Shown here: positions 1-8,873 of the stretch, in pieces | Numbering within the stretch: position 1 is the stretch's first letter | How the letters are laid out: each line of letters opens with the position of its first letter | NCBI GenBank assembly: GCA_944320605.1 | Contig: CALUIE010000020.1 | Location: 1 to 39,891 of the forward strand | Direction: 5' to 3' | Origin: an uncultured Phocaeicola sp. | GTDB lineage: Bacteria; Bacteroidota; Bacteroidia; Bacteroidales; Bacteroidaceae | Length of the DNA: 39,891 nucleotides | The notes under the pieces: generated by a model | Database searches by the model: none | What the model saw: only the letters and a program-made list of their open reading frames with translations | Told to the model about the DNA's origin: nothing | Translations under genes and position numbers: made by a program

Positions 1-848
1 AATGCAGTTTGTCCGGTATTATATCTCATTTTATTTACATAACCTGCAAACTCTAACGAGTTCATACCCTTAGGCATGTTGATAGCCGAACTGAAACCTA
101 CTGTTCCACGATAAGTGACACGAGCCTTGCCGCTCTTACCACTTTTAGTTGTAACCAATACCACACCGTAAGCAGCACGGGCACCATAAACAGCCGCCGC
201 CGAAGCATCTTTCAATACTGAGATACTTTCAATGTCGGCCGGGTTAACGTTCTGCATACTCTGTTCCACACCGTCGACAAGCACGTATGGCTCGCCACCA
301 TTGATAGAACCGATACCACGGATATTAAACTTAATTTCAGCACCCATTTCACCACCGACTCCGTCAGCAGCGGCATCTGACGCAAAGTTCAAACCGGCAA
401 CGTTACCTTGAAGAGCACTTGTAAGGTCGGTAACAGGACGGTTTACAATGGCATCCTGATTTACCGTAGCCACAGCTGCTGTAATAGTATTACGCTTCTG
501 TGTACCCATACCTACCACAACAACCTCTTCCAATACCTCGCTATCTTCTTTCAATACGAGATTATTGCCTGTAAGTTTACTGATTTTTACTTCAAGAGTG
601 GCGTAACCCACATAACTGACTACTAAGGTTGTTCCAACCTTTCCTTGTAAAGAGAAATTACCGTCCATGTCTGTAATGGTACCATCATTAGTTCCTTTAA
701 CCATAACAGTAGCACCAATTACGGTCATACCGGTTTCATCGACCACTGTTCCGGTAATAGTTCCGGACTGGGCAAACACTTTTGCAGGGAGCAGCATGCA
801 CATTATTAATAGCATGCATAGAAAACTGTACGTTTTGTGTTTTTGCAT
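1..848 (-). CDS. SusC-like TonB-dependent outer-membrane receptor, N-terminal part
   Basis: Reading the minus strand from the ATG at 848 gives 282 codons with no stop, running off the left edge. Residues 1-26 are a signal peptide ending VFA-Q. Next comes a carboxypeptidase-regulatory-like beta-sandwich (about 28-110, with GTVVDETG and VSYVGYA), then EEVVVVG typical of the segment before the plug. The plug domain follows, with VLKDASAAAVYGARAAYG. This is the layout of SusC proteins, which import oligosaccharides across the outer membrane with a SusD lid using TonB energy. Family members are about 1000 residues, so roughly a quarter is seen here. A susD gene would be expected beyond the left edge. 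It diverges from the HTCS regulator, the usual arrangement for a polysaccharide-utilisation locus, and is probably controlled by it. A second in-frame-looking ATG at 853 is out of frame. Confidence 0.94.
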   Translation of the reverse strand, partial: MQKHKTYSFLCMLLIMCMLLPAKVFAQSGTITGTVVDETGMTVIGATVMVKGTNDGTITDMDGNFSLQGKVGTTLVVSYVGYATLEVKISKLTGNNLVLKEDSEVLEEVVVVGMGTQKRNTITAAVATVNQDAIVNRPVTDLTSALQGNVAGLNFASDAAADGVGGEMGAEIKFNIRGIGSINGGEPYVLVDGVEQSMQNVNPADIESISVLKDASAAAVYGARAAYGVVLVTTKSGKSGKARVTYRGTVGFSSAINMPKGMNSLEFAGYVNKMRYNTGQTA

Positions 849-888
849 AACATTAATATTAAATTAAAAACTATTTTTTTTGACATCA

Positions 889-896
889 CAAAGTTA
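889..896 (-). promoter_or_regulatory. -7 box of the susC-like gene
   Basis: The minus strand reads TAACTTTG, an exact match to the Bacteroidales -7 consensus TAnnTTTG, about 40 bp before the susC-like start. The nearest TTTG (plus-strand CAAA at 921-924) is 24 bp away, longer than the usual 19-21. That fits a promoter that depends on an activator such as the adjacent HTCS (inference). Confidence 0.6.
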
Positions 897-1001
897 GATT
901 TTAGCGATAAGTATATGGTTCAAAAACAGTCAAACTATAGTCCAAAATTAAACAATTGAAGATTTATGGAGTCTAAAAGCGTATTTTTTGATATTTAATA
1001 T

Positions 1002-1009
1002 TATCTTTG
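1002..1009 (+). promoter_or_regulatory. -7 box of the HTCS gene
   Basis: TATCTTTG matches TAnnTTTG and lies 25 bp before the first ATG of the HTCS. No well-spaced TTTG is seen upstream, so the -33 element is weak. Transcription starting around 1015 would leave a 5' leader of only about 20-40 nt. Confidence 0.55.
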
Positions 1010-1034
1010 TTTCTGTTAATCGAATATTTTTAAT

Positions 1035-4000
1035 ATGTACCATAATTATAATATGAGACTTCTGAAACTACTGATAATAACATTTATACTATTTACTCAT
1101 AATATAGTTTTAGCGAATAACAATGAAGAACACTTTTACTTCAAACAAATACAATTGTTTGATGACATGACTTCATTCATAAACCAGATTCATATTAACA
1201 CAGAGAATGGGATATTGTGGATTGCCACACCGGAAGGTCTGGTAAGATTCGACGGGAAACTGAGAAAAAGATATTCGCACATCAATAATAATCAGACCTC
1301 TATACCAGGTGAAAACATCACAAAAATAATAGAGGACAAAGATAATGATATGTGGGTTCTCACTTCAGGAGGCATCGCCAGATATTCAGAAGAATACGAT
1401 AATTTCACAACACCTCAAATAGGCAATAAAGCAATAACAGCTTATTCTGCATGCCTGATAGAAGACGGAATATTGTTCGGAGGAAACAATCGGATTTACA
1501 AATACAGATATAATACAAGAAACTTTGAAGAAGTATGTAAATTAGACACAAAGAGTAATCTAATGTTTAATTCCATTATCAATCTCGGCAATGGTAAGAT
1601 TCTGTGTGCCAGCAAATGGTATGGACTGATTATGATTGATCTAAATACAGGGTTACAAGTCAAATCAAATTTTGACAACTTTTCCACACACCCAATGGCT
1701 TTCATTAAAGACTCAAAAGAAAGACTTTGGCTGTCAGACTTCAATCAAGGTCTGAAATGCTTCGACACCAAAGGGGAATTACTACACCACTACACTGTAA
1801 ATAATTCAGAATTAAGCAATAACATTATTCTTGATATAAAAGAAATCAACAACCATATATGGTTAGGTACAGACGGAGGAGGCATAAATATACTTAATCC
1901 GGAAACCGGAGAAATAAAAGTAATGCAACACATTTCCGGAGATGTCCATTCACTACCGGTAAACACTATAACATGCTTATCCGGCAACGGAAATGGTAAT
2001 ATATGGGCTGGAAGTACCAGAGGAGGACTGATATACATAAAGAAAGTAAAAATGGTACATTATGGTGAAACAGTATTAGGTCACGACAAGGCACTTAGCC
2101 ATAAATCCGTATTGACTTTATCATATAATAATAAGGAAAGACTTTTATGGATAGGAACAGACGGTGGAGGTATAAACTCGTTTAATCTTTCCGACGAATC
2201 TTTCAGGCACTACGAAACTACCTGGGGAGATCAGGTATCATCCATATGTGATATCTCAGACGATAAAATACTTGTATCAGTATTCTCAAAAGGTATTTAT
2301 TATTTAGACAAATCAAGCGGTAAAAAAACGCCATTAATCATAGAAGACCATGAACTGAACAATTCATTATTCAATAGCGGAAAATCTGTATTGCTCCGCA
2401 AGTACAAAAACAACATTCTTCTGTTGAGCAATGACTTATACATATATAATATTGAAACACACAAAATCGACACTGTACAGTACGAAGGGGGTATACGCGA
2501 CAATGAAAGCCTTTACTGCTTTTCAGAAGACGACAGAAATCTATATATCAACGACCAGCATTCGATATATAAACTTAAAAAAGACGATGACAAATTATAC
2601 AGAATCTTGTCTGTACCGTTCAGAATAAAATTCCAGTCAGCAGATAGGGATAAAAACGGCATTTTCTGGATTGGAACGAATAACGGCCTTCATTCATGGA
2701 TAGAAGGACAAAAAGAAATGTCGCACAAAAACACATCATTATTCACAAAAGTCAATGCTGTGATTTGTGATAGTTTGGGAAATGTATGGGTCGGTGCGGA
2801 AAAGAGACTTTTCGTATACCAACCCCCAAAAGATAAAATCATAATGTTTGACGAGTCAGACGGTATACTACCCAACGAATATTCAAGGATGGCATGTGCC
2901 CATATTTCAAAAAACAGAATGTTTATAGGAGGAACAAACGGACTTCTATATTTGAGCACTGATATAACAAACAATCCTAAAATACATGAATCCAATCACA
3001 ATATATATATAACAGACTTCATTATCAATGGAGAGAATAAAAAATATAATATAAAAAACGGTAAAATCAGTATCCCATGGAACAGTAAGAATATACGTCT
3101 TAGAGTAACCGTTAGTGACGGAGACATATTAAGCAACAAACTATATACATATAATATAAACGGTATTATAAGAGAAAGTTTTAATCCGGAAATGTATATT
3201 CCGATTCTTACCCCAGGTAAATACAATATAAAATTGACTTGCGACTTCAAAAACGGGAATTATATCAAGGACTATCCGCTTCTGAATTTAATTGTATTAC
3301 CACCATGGTACAAAACCTGGTGGTTCCTGTCATTATGTATAATATTTTCGTTAGCTGTCATAGTAGGTTCTTTCATGTATTTCATCCGTAAGAAAGAGAA
3401 CAGAATGAAATGGATAATGAAAGAACACGAGCAAAAGATATATGAAGATAAAGTAAGATTTCTTATCAACATAAGTCACGAGTTGCGAACACCGCTGACT
3501 CTTATACATGCGCCATTAAACAGAATATTAAAAAACCTTGAAAAGGATTCCCCGATATACGAATCACTCCTGAAAATATACAAACAGACAAACAGGATGA
3601 AGGAAATAATAAATATGGTCCTTGACATGAGAAGAATGGAAACAGGCTATAATGCACTTGTTCTAAAAGAACAAGACTTCAATTCATGGTTGCAGGATGT
3701 ATGCACTGATTTTAAGGATGAATGTTCTATAAAAAATATAACTCTGACTGTAAATACAGATAACGAAATAGGAAAGTTGTCTTTTGACAAAAACAAATGC
3801 ACTATTGTAATAACCAATCTGTTATCAAATGCTTTAAAGCATAGTCCGGAAAACACATCAATCACTGTAACTTCTCAACTGAACAAGGAAAGAAACACAG
3901 TTAAAGTAACCGTTTCAGACCAAGGAACAGGAATTAAAGACGAAGAGATAAACAGACTATTTGAAAGATTCTACCAAGGCAAGAACGAAAGCGGCGGTAG

Positions 4001-4997
4001 CGGAATCGGTTTATCCTACGTCAAGGCAATAGTTGAACAACACGGAGGAAGAATTGGAGCCTATCAGAACAGTGATAAAGGTGCATCATTCTTTTTTGAA
4101 ATACCAATACTTAGGGGTAATGAAGAAACACTCGCATGTAAACCTAAAGAATACATAAACGAAATCTTAGGCAATGACAATACAGACAACAAAGTATTCG
4201 ATAACGGCAACGAAGAAATTGAAGACAAAAAAATTCTGTTTATTGACGACAACAGGCAACTTACAGAATTTATGGCTGAAGAAATGAAACATTATTACAA
4301 GGAAATAATCACAGCCAACAGCGGTAAAGAAATTCTTGATAAAATCCAGTCCATTAATCCTGACATTATAATAAGTGATGTCATGATGCCGGACATGAAC
4401 GGATTTGAGCTATGTAAGTCTGTAAAACAAGATATAACCATCAGCCATATACCGGTAATCCTGCTTACTGCCATGGAAGACGAGCAAAGCAAAAACTACG
4501 GATATAAGGTAGGCGCAGACGCATACATGTCAAAACCATTCCGTACAGAAGAGCTTAAGTCGGTTATAAACAGTATAATCTATAACAGGAAGAAAACCAA
4601 GGAGCATTATCAAAATTTTGGAATACTGCCGGAACCTACCAACGAAACATTCAGTTTGGCTGACGAAAACTTCCTGAAGAAACTTAATAAAGTAATATTC
4701 GACAACATTGACAATCCGGCTCTTGACATCAACCTGATATGTAGCGAAATGGCCATGAGCAGGACATCACTATATACAAAACTGAAAGTCCTTACAGATA
4801 TGGGTGGAAATGAATACATAAACAAACTAAGAATGGAGAAAGCTATCACACTAATGTCTTCTGGACAATACAGCGTAAATGAAATAGCAGCAATGGTAGG
4901 TTTCAATACTCCGAGATATTTCAGTACGGCATTCAAGCAATATACCGGACTTACACCTACACAGTTCAAAAGTCAAAACAACGAAGACAAGGAATAG
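1035..4997 (+). CDS. Hybrid two-component system (HTCS) sensor/regulator
   Basis: This 1320-aa protein fuses a periplasmic sensor, histidine kinase, receiver and DNA-binding domain. An N-terminal signal is followed by repeated two-component propeller motifs (LWIATPEGL, IWLGTDGGG, FWIGTNNGL) to about residue 680. A Y_Y_Y-type domain covers about 680-757 and a membrane helix about 762-785. The kinase shows SHELRTPL with phospho-acceptor His815, an N-box (NLLSNALKHS), and G-boxes DQGTGI and GSGIGL. The receiver has FIDDN, acceptor Asp1115 in SDVMMPD, and Lys in SKPF. A C-terminal AraC-type helix-turn-helix covers about 1230-1312. All key residues are present, so it should be active. Such proteins bind a glycan fragment in the periplasm and activate the neighbouring locus. 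The ATG at 1053 (Met7) may be the real start because the hydrophobic signal begins MRLLKLLII there. The ligand cannot be read from sequence. Confidence 0.96.
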   Translation: MYHNYNMRLLKLLIITFILFTHNIVLANNNEEHFYFKQIQLFDDMTSFINQIHINTENGILWIATPEGLVRFDGKLRKRYSHINNNQTSIPGENITKIIEDKDNDMWVLTSGGIARYSEEYDNFTTPQIGNKAITAYSACLIEDGILFGGNNRIYKYRYNTRNFEEVCKLDTKSNLMFNSIINLGNGKILCASKWYGLIMIDLNTGLQVKSNFDNFSTHPMAFIKDSKERLWLSDFNQGLKCFDTKGELLHHYTVNNSELSNNIILDIKEINNHIWLGTDGGGINILNPETGEIKVMQHISGDVHSLPVNTITCLSGNGNGNIWAGSTRGGLIYIKKVKMVHYGETVLGHDKALSHKSVLTLSYNNKERLLWIGTDGGGINSFNLSDESFRHYETTWGDQVSSICDISDDKILVSVFSKGIYYLDKSSGKKTPLIIEDHELNNSLFNSGKSVLLRKYKNNILLLSNDLYIYNIETHKIDTVQYEGGIRDNESLYCFSEDDRNLYINDQHSIYKLKKDDDKLYRILSVPFRIKFQSADRDKNGIFWIGTNNGLHSWIEGQKEMSHKNTSLFTKVNAVICDSLGNVWVGAEKRLFVYQPPKDKIIMFDESDGILPNEYSRMACAHISKNRMFIGGTNGLLYLSTDITNNPKIHESNHNIYITDFIINGENKKYNIKNGKISIPWNSKNIRLRVTVSDGDILSNKLYTYNINGIIRESFNPEMYIPILTPGKYNIKLTCDFKNGNYIKDYPLLNLIVLPPWYKTWWFLSLCIIFSLAVIVGSFMYFIRKKENRMKWIMKEHEQKIYEDKVRFLINISHELRTPLTLIHAPLNRILKNLEKDSPIYESLLKIYKQTNRMKEIINMVLDMRRMETGYNALVLKEQDFNSWLQDVCTDFKDECSIKNITLTVNTDNEIGKLSFDKNKCTIVITNLLSNALKHSPENTSITVTSQLNKERNTVKVTVSDQGTGIKDEEINRLFERFYQGKNESGGSGIGLSYVKAIVEQHGGRIGAYQNSDKGASFFFEIPILRGNEETLACKPKEYINEILGNDNTDNKVFDNGNEEIEDKKILFIDDNRQLTEFMAEEMKHYYKEIITANSGKEILDKIQSINPDIIISDVMMPDMNGFELCKSVKQDITISHIPVILLTAMEDEQSKNYGYKVGADAYMSKPFRTEELKSVINSIIYNRKKTKEHYQNFGILPEPTNETFSLADENFLKKLNKVIFDNIDNPALDINLICSEMAMSRTSLYTKLKVLTDMGGNEYINKLRMEKAITLMSSGQYSVNEIAAMVGFNTPRYFSTAFKQYTGLTPTQFKSQNNEDKE

Positions 4998-5018
4998 AAC
5001 AGCGACAAACCGCTGTTC
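4997..5018 (+). terminator. Hairpin just after the HTCS stop
   Basis: GAACAGCG and CGCTGTTC form a perfect 8-bp stem with a 6-nt loop, starting at the last base of the stop codon. There is no T-run after it, so it may be a 3'-end stabiliser rather than a classical intrinsic terminator. Its right arm overlaps the first unit of the 11-bp repeat array. Confidence 0.4.
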
Positions 5019-5091
5019 ACTGACAGTTCATTTCATGTTCATTCCGTGTTCACAGAACGTTCACTGAACGCCCGGTGAACACGGAACGAAC
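5015..5091. repeat. 11-bp-phased GTTCA/TGAAC repeat array (copy 1)
   Basis: GTTCA begins at 5015, 5026, 5037, 5048 and 5059, exactly 11 bp apart. TGAAC then begins at 5065 and 5076, and CGAAC at 5087, again 11 bp apart. The two halves are inverted: 5037-5053 pairs with 5075-5091 with one mismatch in 17. CGTTCA-C-TGAACG at 5058-5070 sits at the centre. A related array lies at 17188-17277. This array fills much of the 428-bp gap between the HTCS and the next gene; the rest of that gap holds a promoter and a long leader. Confidence 0.8.
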
Positions 5092-5152
5092 ATATATTGG
5101 AATTCCTAAATAATAAAAAACATTAAAAGAAAGAGAGAAAACTATTCATCTG

Positions 5153-5184
5153 TTCGTTATTAATAACAAATATTGTTATATTTG
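5153..5184 (+). promoter_or_regulatory. Promoter of the lipoprotein-glycosidase gene cluster
   Basis: TTCG at 5153-5156, 20 bp, then TATATTTG at 5177-5184. The -7 box is a full match to TAnnTTTG, the -33 box matches 3 of 4, and the spacing is ideal. It would give a transcript starting near 5191 and running into the lipoprotein at 5426. Confidence 0.65.
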
Positions 5185-5425
5185 CGGACGAAAGTTACAT
5201 CAATCCCCCCAAAATAAGGATGTAACCGCCTCAATAAGACCTTATAATCTATAGGGCTGTTTTTTATGCCCGTCTATAAAGTATTTTAAACCCAACTGTA
5301 TTTTGAGAAAAGTAATTAGGGATTAATATATCCTTCCTATTTTTTACCGCCAGATCCATAGACATGGTACATGGTATGTTACTATAATTCCGAATACATT
5401 TTTTAATTCCATAAAACAAGAAATC
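5185..5425 (+). other. Long untranslated leader of the gene cluster
   Basis: About 235 nt separate the predicted start of transcription from the first start codon, with no open reading frame of note. It contains a C-rich stretch near 5205 and an imperfect stem pairing TATAGGGC (5250-5257) with GCCCGTCTATA (5268-5278). No known riboswitch family was recognised. It may be a site of post-transcriptional control (inference). Confidence 0.4.
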
Positions 5426-7435
5426 ATGAATACTTTTTTTAAAAGCACAGTTTATGCTGCCTTTGTCGGCCTAACAATTTTTTCATCATGCTCAGACGAG
5501 ATAAAAGACTTTACCGTTAAACCTGACGGAACAGAACAGGGGGACGGAAGTACAACTACCACTGAAACAAAAAATCTTATCATCAATGCAACTGCCACAG
5601 GAAAGAAATGGGTAGTGGAAGATGTTATTTATGTAGGAAGTCCTTCAGCTGCAGAAAACGAAGTAACTATTGACAATCAGAGTTCTGGTTTTACCAAATT
5701 CACTGTAAGCAAAATAGGTGAAGGTGCGACATCTGCTTCATTCGAGGGTAAAATACCGGCAAATCTTTCAGGAAAGAAACTTTTAGTGTTCTATGGCAAT
5801 GCGGCAGATATGAAAGTAGCAGCTTCCAAAATTACCTTGAATCTTGCCTCACAAGACGGAACATTGATGAGTGCAATTACAGATTATACCGGAGAAGAAA
5901 GCATTAATGCAACTTTCGGTGTAGAAAATGTAAGTGCCGAACTTAAAATAAAAGCTTCAGGTCTCTCTGGCGTAACAGAAGCCGTCTTAAGTTTCAATGA
6001 TGCTTCAACCATTGGCTTCACCAATACAAAAGAATTCAATGCAGAAGGTGCAAGTACTTATGCCACTGAAAAAAGTATGACTGTATCTATTTCCGGTGGG
6101 GACAACGATGAATATACAGTCAGCTTTATGCCTTCAGTTTCAGAAACAGCTGAAACCATGAATATCGCCCTTAAAGCCGCTGAAAAATCTGGAGATTATA
6201 TTTATACAAAGGATTTGACAAATGTCTCTTCTTCAACAAGCTCTTATAATATAGAGATTAAAGATACAGATAAAGATCTTGAATTAAATTCTAAGTTATC
6301 AGGCGAAGGTACAGAAACAAGTCCTTACATAATTGATAATGTCATAAAATTTAATAAGATAAATTCAAACAAACATTATCAACTGTCAAGGGATCTTGAT
6401 TTCACAGGTATAGACTTCAATCCAATACCAACATTCAGCGGAACATTCGAAGGTAGAGGAAATACTCTTTCAAATATCACATTAAATATAACTGACGGCA
6501 ATGGTGGTATATTTGCTGTAAATGAAGGTACTATACAAAATCTGATTGTAGAAGGAGCAACTGTTACAAAGACTGGTAGTTTAGATAACAATGGTGGTAC
6601 GGCTATTCTTGCAGGAATAAACAATAAAGAATTAATCAACTGCCATATTATTAATTCCAATTTAAATGCAACTCCTGCATCAACAGGAACAGACACAGGT
6701 ATTGGATTACTTTGTGGAAAAAATACAAGCTCAAACTCATTCATATCAGAATGTACAGTAACAAGCGGAAGTATTACAATGAAAGGAAGCTCTGCCTCAA
6801 ATATCGGCGGATTAGTCGGTTATAACTATGGTGGAAAAATTGAATTTTCATCCGTAAAATCATCAACCAATATTACCTATTCAAGTACAGGTGCAAGTGC
6901 TAATATCGGAGGACTTATTGGATGTATTTATGGATGTAACATAAAAGGTTGCAGCACAGATATTATAATAAATACTAAAGAATCTACTTCGTCATTAAAA
7001 ATAGCAGGATTTATTGGTGATGCGTTTACTAAATGGGATGCAACTGCAACTATTAGTGGATGCTATACAATAGGCTCACTTTCTTTCAATAAAAGCAATC
7101 AAACATATGGTGGATTCGCTGGAAGTTTTGGTGGTGGCGGAGCAAAAACATTAACAAATTGTTACACATCAATAGACTTTGATGATTCAGCAACACACGC
7201 TTTTGTTGGTGCAGGAAATAATGATACATATCAAAAAGTGACTGCTACAGATATTTATTATGTGAAAGGTTCTCAAGATGAAACCAAAAATGACAACATT
7301 AATTCTGTAATTCAACAAAAGTCAGCAGCAGACCTTAAAGGTATGGCTTCTTCATTCAATTCAACTCTTAAATGGACAGACTATCAATTCGTAGCTGGTA
7401 CAGATACAGAGCCATTAATCATTACAAGAAAATAA
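5426..7435 (+). CDS. Fimbrillin-like/GLUG-repeat surface lipoprotein 1
   Basis: 669 residues. The N-terminus ends in a lipobox, IFSSC, with lipidated Cys22. The following SDE is acidic, like Bacteroidales surface-export signals, so exposure on the outer face is likely. Residues about 45-290 resemble fimbrillin-family (Mfa-like) beta-sandwich domains (VIYVGSPSAAENEV, ISGGDNDEYTVSF). From about 355 to 600 there is a run of GLUG-type repeats (GGIFAVNEGTIQNL, IGGLVGYNYG, IGGLIGCIYG), which usually form a beta-solenoid and occur in adhesins. It is a paralogue of the protein at 9092-11152 and is first in a cluster with glycosidases. It could bind mucin or glycan, or be a pilus-tip-like adhesin; the role is inferred. 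It carries no catalytic motif that I recognise. Confidence 0.85.
   Translation: MNTFFKSTVYAAFVGLTIFSSCSDEIKDFTVKPDGTEQGDGSTTTTETKNLIINATATGKKWVVEDVIYVGSPSAAENEVTIDNQSSGFTKFTVSKIGEGATSASFEGKIPANLSGKKLLVFYGNAADMKVAASKITLNLASQDGTLMSAITDYTGEESINATFGVENVSAELKIKASGLSGVTEAVLSFNDASTIGFTNTKEFNAEGASTYATEKSMTVSISGGDNDEYTVSFMPSVSETAETMNIALKAAEKSGDYIYTKDLTNVSSSTSSYNIEIKDTDKDLELNSKLSGEGTETSPYIIDNVIKFNKINSNKHYQLSRDLDFTGIDFNPIPTFSGTFEGRGNTLSNITLNITDGNGGIFAVNEGTIQNLIVEGATVTKTGSLDNNGGTAILAGINNKELINCHIINSNLNATPASTGTDTGIGLLCGKNTSSNSFISECTVTSGSITMKGSSASNIGGLVGYNYGGKIEFSSVKSSTNITYSSTGASANIGGLIGCIYGCNIKGCSTDIIINTKESTSSLKIAGFIGDAFTKWDATATISGCYTIGSLSFNKSNQTYGGFAGSFGGGGAKTLTNCYTSIDFDDSATHAFVGAGNNDTYQKVTATDIYYVKGSQDETKNDNINSVIQQKSAADLKGMASSFNSTLKWTDYQFVAGTDTEPLIITRK
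6395..6571 (+). repeat. High-identity segment shared by the two lipoprotein genes (copy A)
   Basis: This 177-bp stretch and 10142-10318 differ at about 12 positions by my count (near 93% identity), including an unbroken 50-bp match. The flanking sequence of the two genes is far more diverged. It encodes the junction between the fimbrillin-like part and the first GLUG repeat. Confidence 0.8.
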
Positions 7436-7452
7436 TTAATCAATCCTATTCC

Positions 7453-7503
7453 ACATACAGGTTTTGTAAGCTCTTAAGTTAAGAACTTACACTACCTGTA
7501 TGT
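7453..7503 (+). terminator. Two-part hairpin between lipoprotein 1 and the fucosidase
   Basis: ACATACAGG (7453-7461) pairs with CCTGTATGT (7495-7503). Inside, GTAAGCTCTTAA pairs with TTAAGAACTTAC with one mismatch. A short T-run follows. It could end part of the transcription, or protect the upstream mRNA after processing, lowering enzyme relative to lipoprotein output. Confidence 0.5.
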
Positions 7504-7528
7504 TTTAACCTTAATAATTTACACAGGC

Positions 7529-8836
7529 ATGAAAAGACTCTTTTATTCAATAATCGGTTTCGTAATGCTTTCAGCCACACAGATACAGGCATCGCAACCT
7601 GAAAGTTATGTTCCGGCTCCGGAAAACCTGAAGGCGAGACAGGAATTCAGCGACAGCAAGTTCGGTATATTCCTACACTGGGGCATATATAGCATGTTCG
7701 GACAAGGCGAATGGTACTTGCAGACAGGAGGATTGGACTGCCATGAGTATGCAAAGGCAGCTTCAGGATTCTATCCTTCAAAGTTCGATGCTGAAAAATG
7801 GATTTCGGCATTCAAGGATGCAGGGGCAAAATATATCTGCTTCACGACCAGACATCATGATGGATTCTCGATGTTCGACACTGAATATTCTGATTATGAC
7901 ATCATCGACGCCACTCCTTTCAAAAGGGACATAGTGAAAGAATTAGCAGACGAATGTGCACGACAGGACATAAAACTGCATCTCTACTATTCCCATCTTG
8001 ACTGGACAAGAGAGGATTATTACCCTCTTGGTAAAACAGGGCATAAGACAGGCAGGAAATCGCACGGAAAATGGGACACTTACTATTCCTTCATGAACAA
8101 CCAGTTGACAGAACTGCTTACAAACTATGGTCCTATCGGTGCGATATGGTTCGACGGGATGTGGGACCAACCTGAAAATTTCGACTGGCGTCTTGAGGAA
8201 CAGTATGCACTGATTCATAAACTGCAACCGGCCTGCCTTATCGGCAACAACCACCATAAGGCTCCCAAACAGGGAGAAGATTTCCAAATGTTCGAAAGAG
8301 ACCTGCCCGGGGAAAACAAAGCGGGTTACTCTGCAGGAACTGAAATAGGCAATCTGCCGTTGGAGACGTGCCAGACCATGAACGGGATGTGGGGGTACAA
8401 GGTGAAAGACCAGAACTACAAATCCGCGAAAGAACTTATCCGGCTATTGGTGAAAACCGCGGGCAAAGGGGCAAACTTACTTATAAATATAGGACCGCAA
8501 CCTAACGGAGAGATTCCGGAACTGGCATTGGACAGGCTAAAAGGAATGGGTGAATGGCTAAGGAAATATGGCGAGACCATATACGGCACCACGGCAGGCG
8601 ACGTAATGTCGGCAGAATGGGGTACCACAACCCGCAAGGGGGACAAGCTGTACGTACATATCCTCAGCGACAAGATGCCACAATTCATTACTCTTCCAAT
8701 TAACCGGAAGGTAAAGAGCGCAACGGAATTCGAAAGCGGAAAGGCAATTTTGAAAGAAAAAATCAAAGGCGGAATAGTATTGCACACAGGTCATCTTGAT
8801 CCTGCTACAGACCGCATCATCACACTGACTTTTTAA
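7529..8836 (+). CDS. GH29 alpha-L-fucosidase, secreted
   Basis: 435 residues with a signal peptide (cleavage near IQAS-Q, about 22) and no lipobox, so probably periplasmic. GH29 signatures are clear: HWGIYSMFGQGEWY, FTTRHHDGFSMFD and IGAIWFDGMWDQP. The Asp in WFDG (Asp209) is at the position of the family's catalytic nucleophile. The enzyme removes alpha-linked fucose from glycans such as mucin or blood-group structures. GH29 uses a retaining mechanism; linkage preference cannot be read from sequence. It follows lipoprotein 1 after a 93-bp gap containing a hairpin. The C-terminal beta-domain of the family is short here, but the length is within the normal range. Confidence 0.95.
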   Translation: MKRLFYSIIGFVMLSATQIQASQPESYVPAPENLKARQEFSDSKFGIFLHWGIYSMFGQGEWYLQTGGLDCHEYAKAASGFYPSKFDAEKWISAFKDAGAKYICFTTRHHDGFSMFDTEYSDYDIIDATPFKRDIVKELADECARQDIKLHLYYSHLDWTREDYYPLGKTGHKTGRKSHGKWDTYYSFMNNQLTELLTNYGPIGAIWFDGMWDQPENFDWRLEEQYALIHKLQPACLIGNNHHKAPKQGEDFQMFERDLPGENKAGYSAGTEIGNLPLETCQTMNGMWGYKVKDQNYKSAKELIRLLVKTAGKGANLLINIGPQPNGEIPELALDRLKGMGEWLRKYGETIYGTTAGDVMSAEWGTTTRKGDKLYVHILSDKMPQFITLPINRKVKSATEFESGKAILKEKIKGGIVLHTGHLDPATDRIITLTF

Positions 8837-8873
8837 CTAAAACAATTATTTTAACCAATTAAATTATCAAATT

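Noticed and set aside
5015-5091. CRISPR array
   Set aside because: The repeat unit is only five conserved bases in an 11-bp step, with no spacers of CRISPR size and no cas genes.
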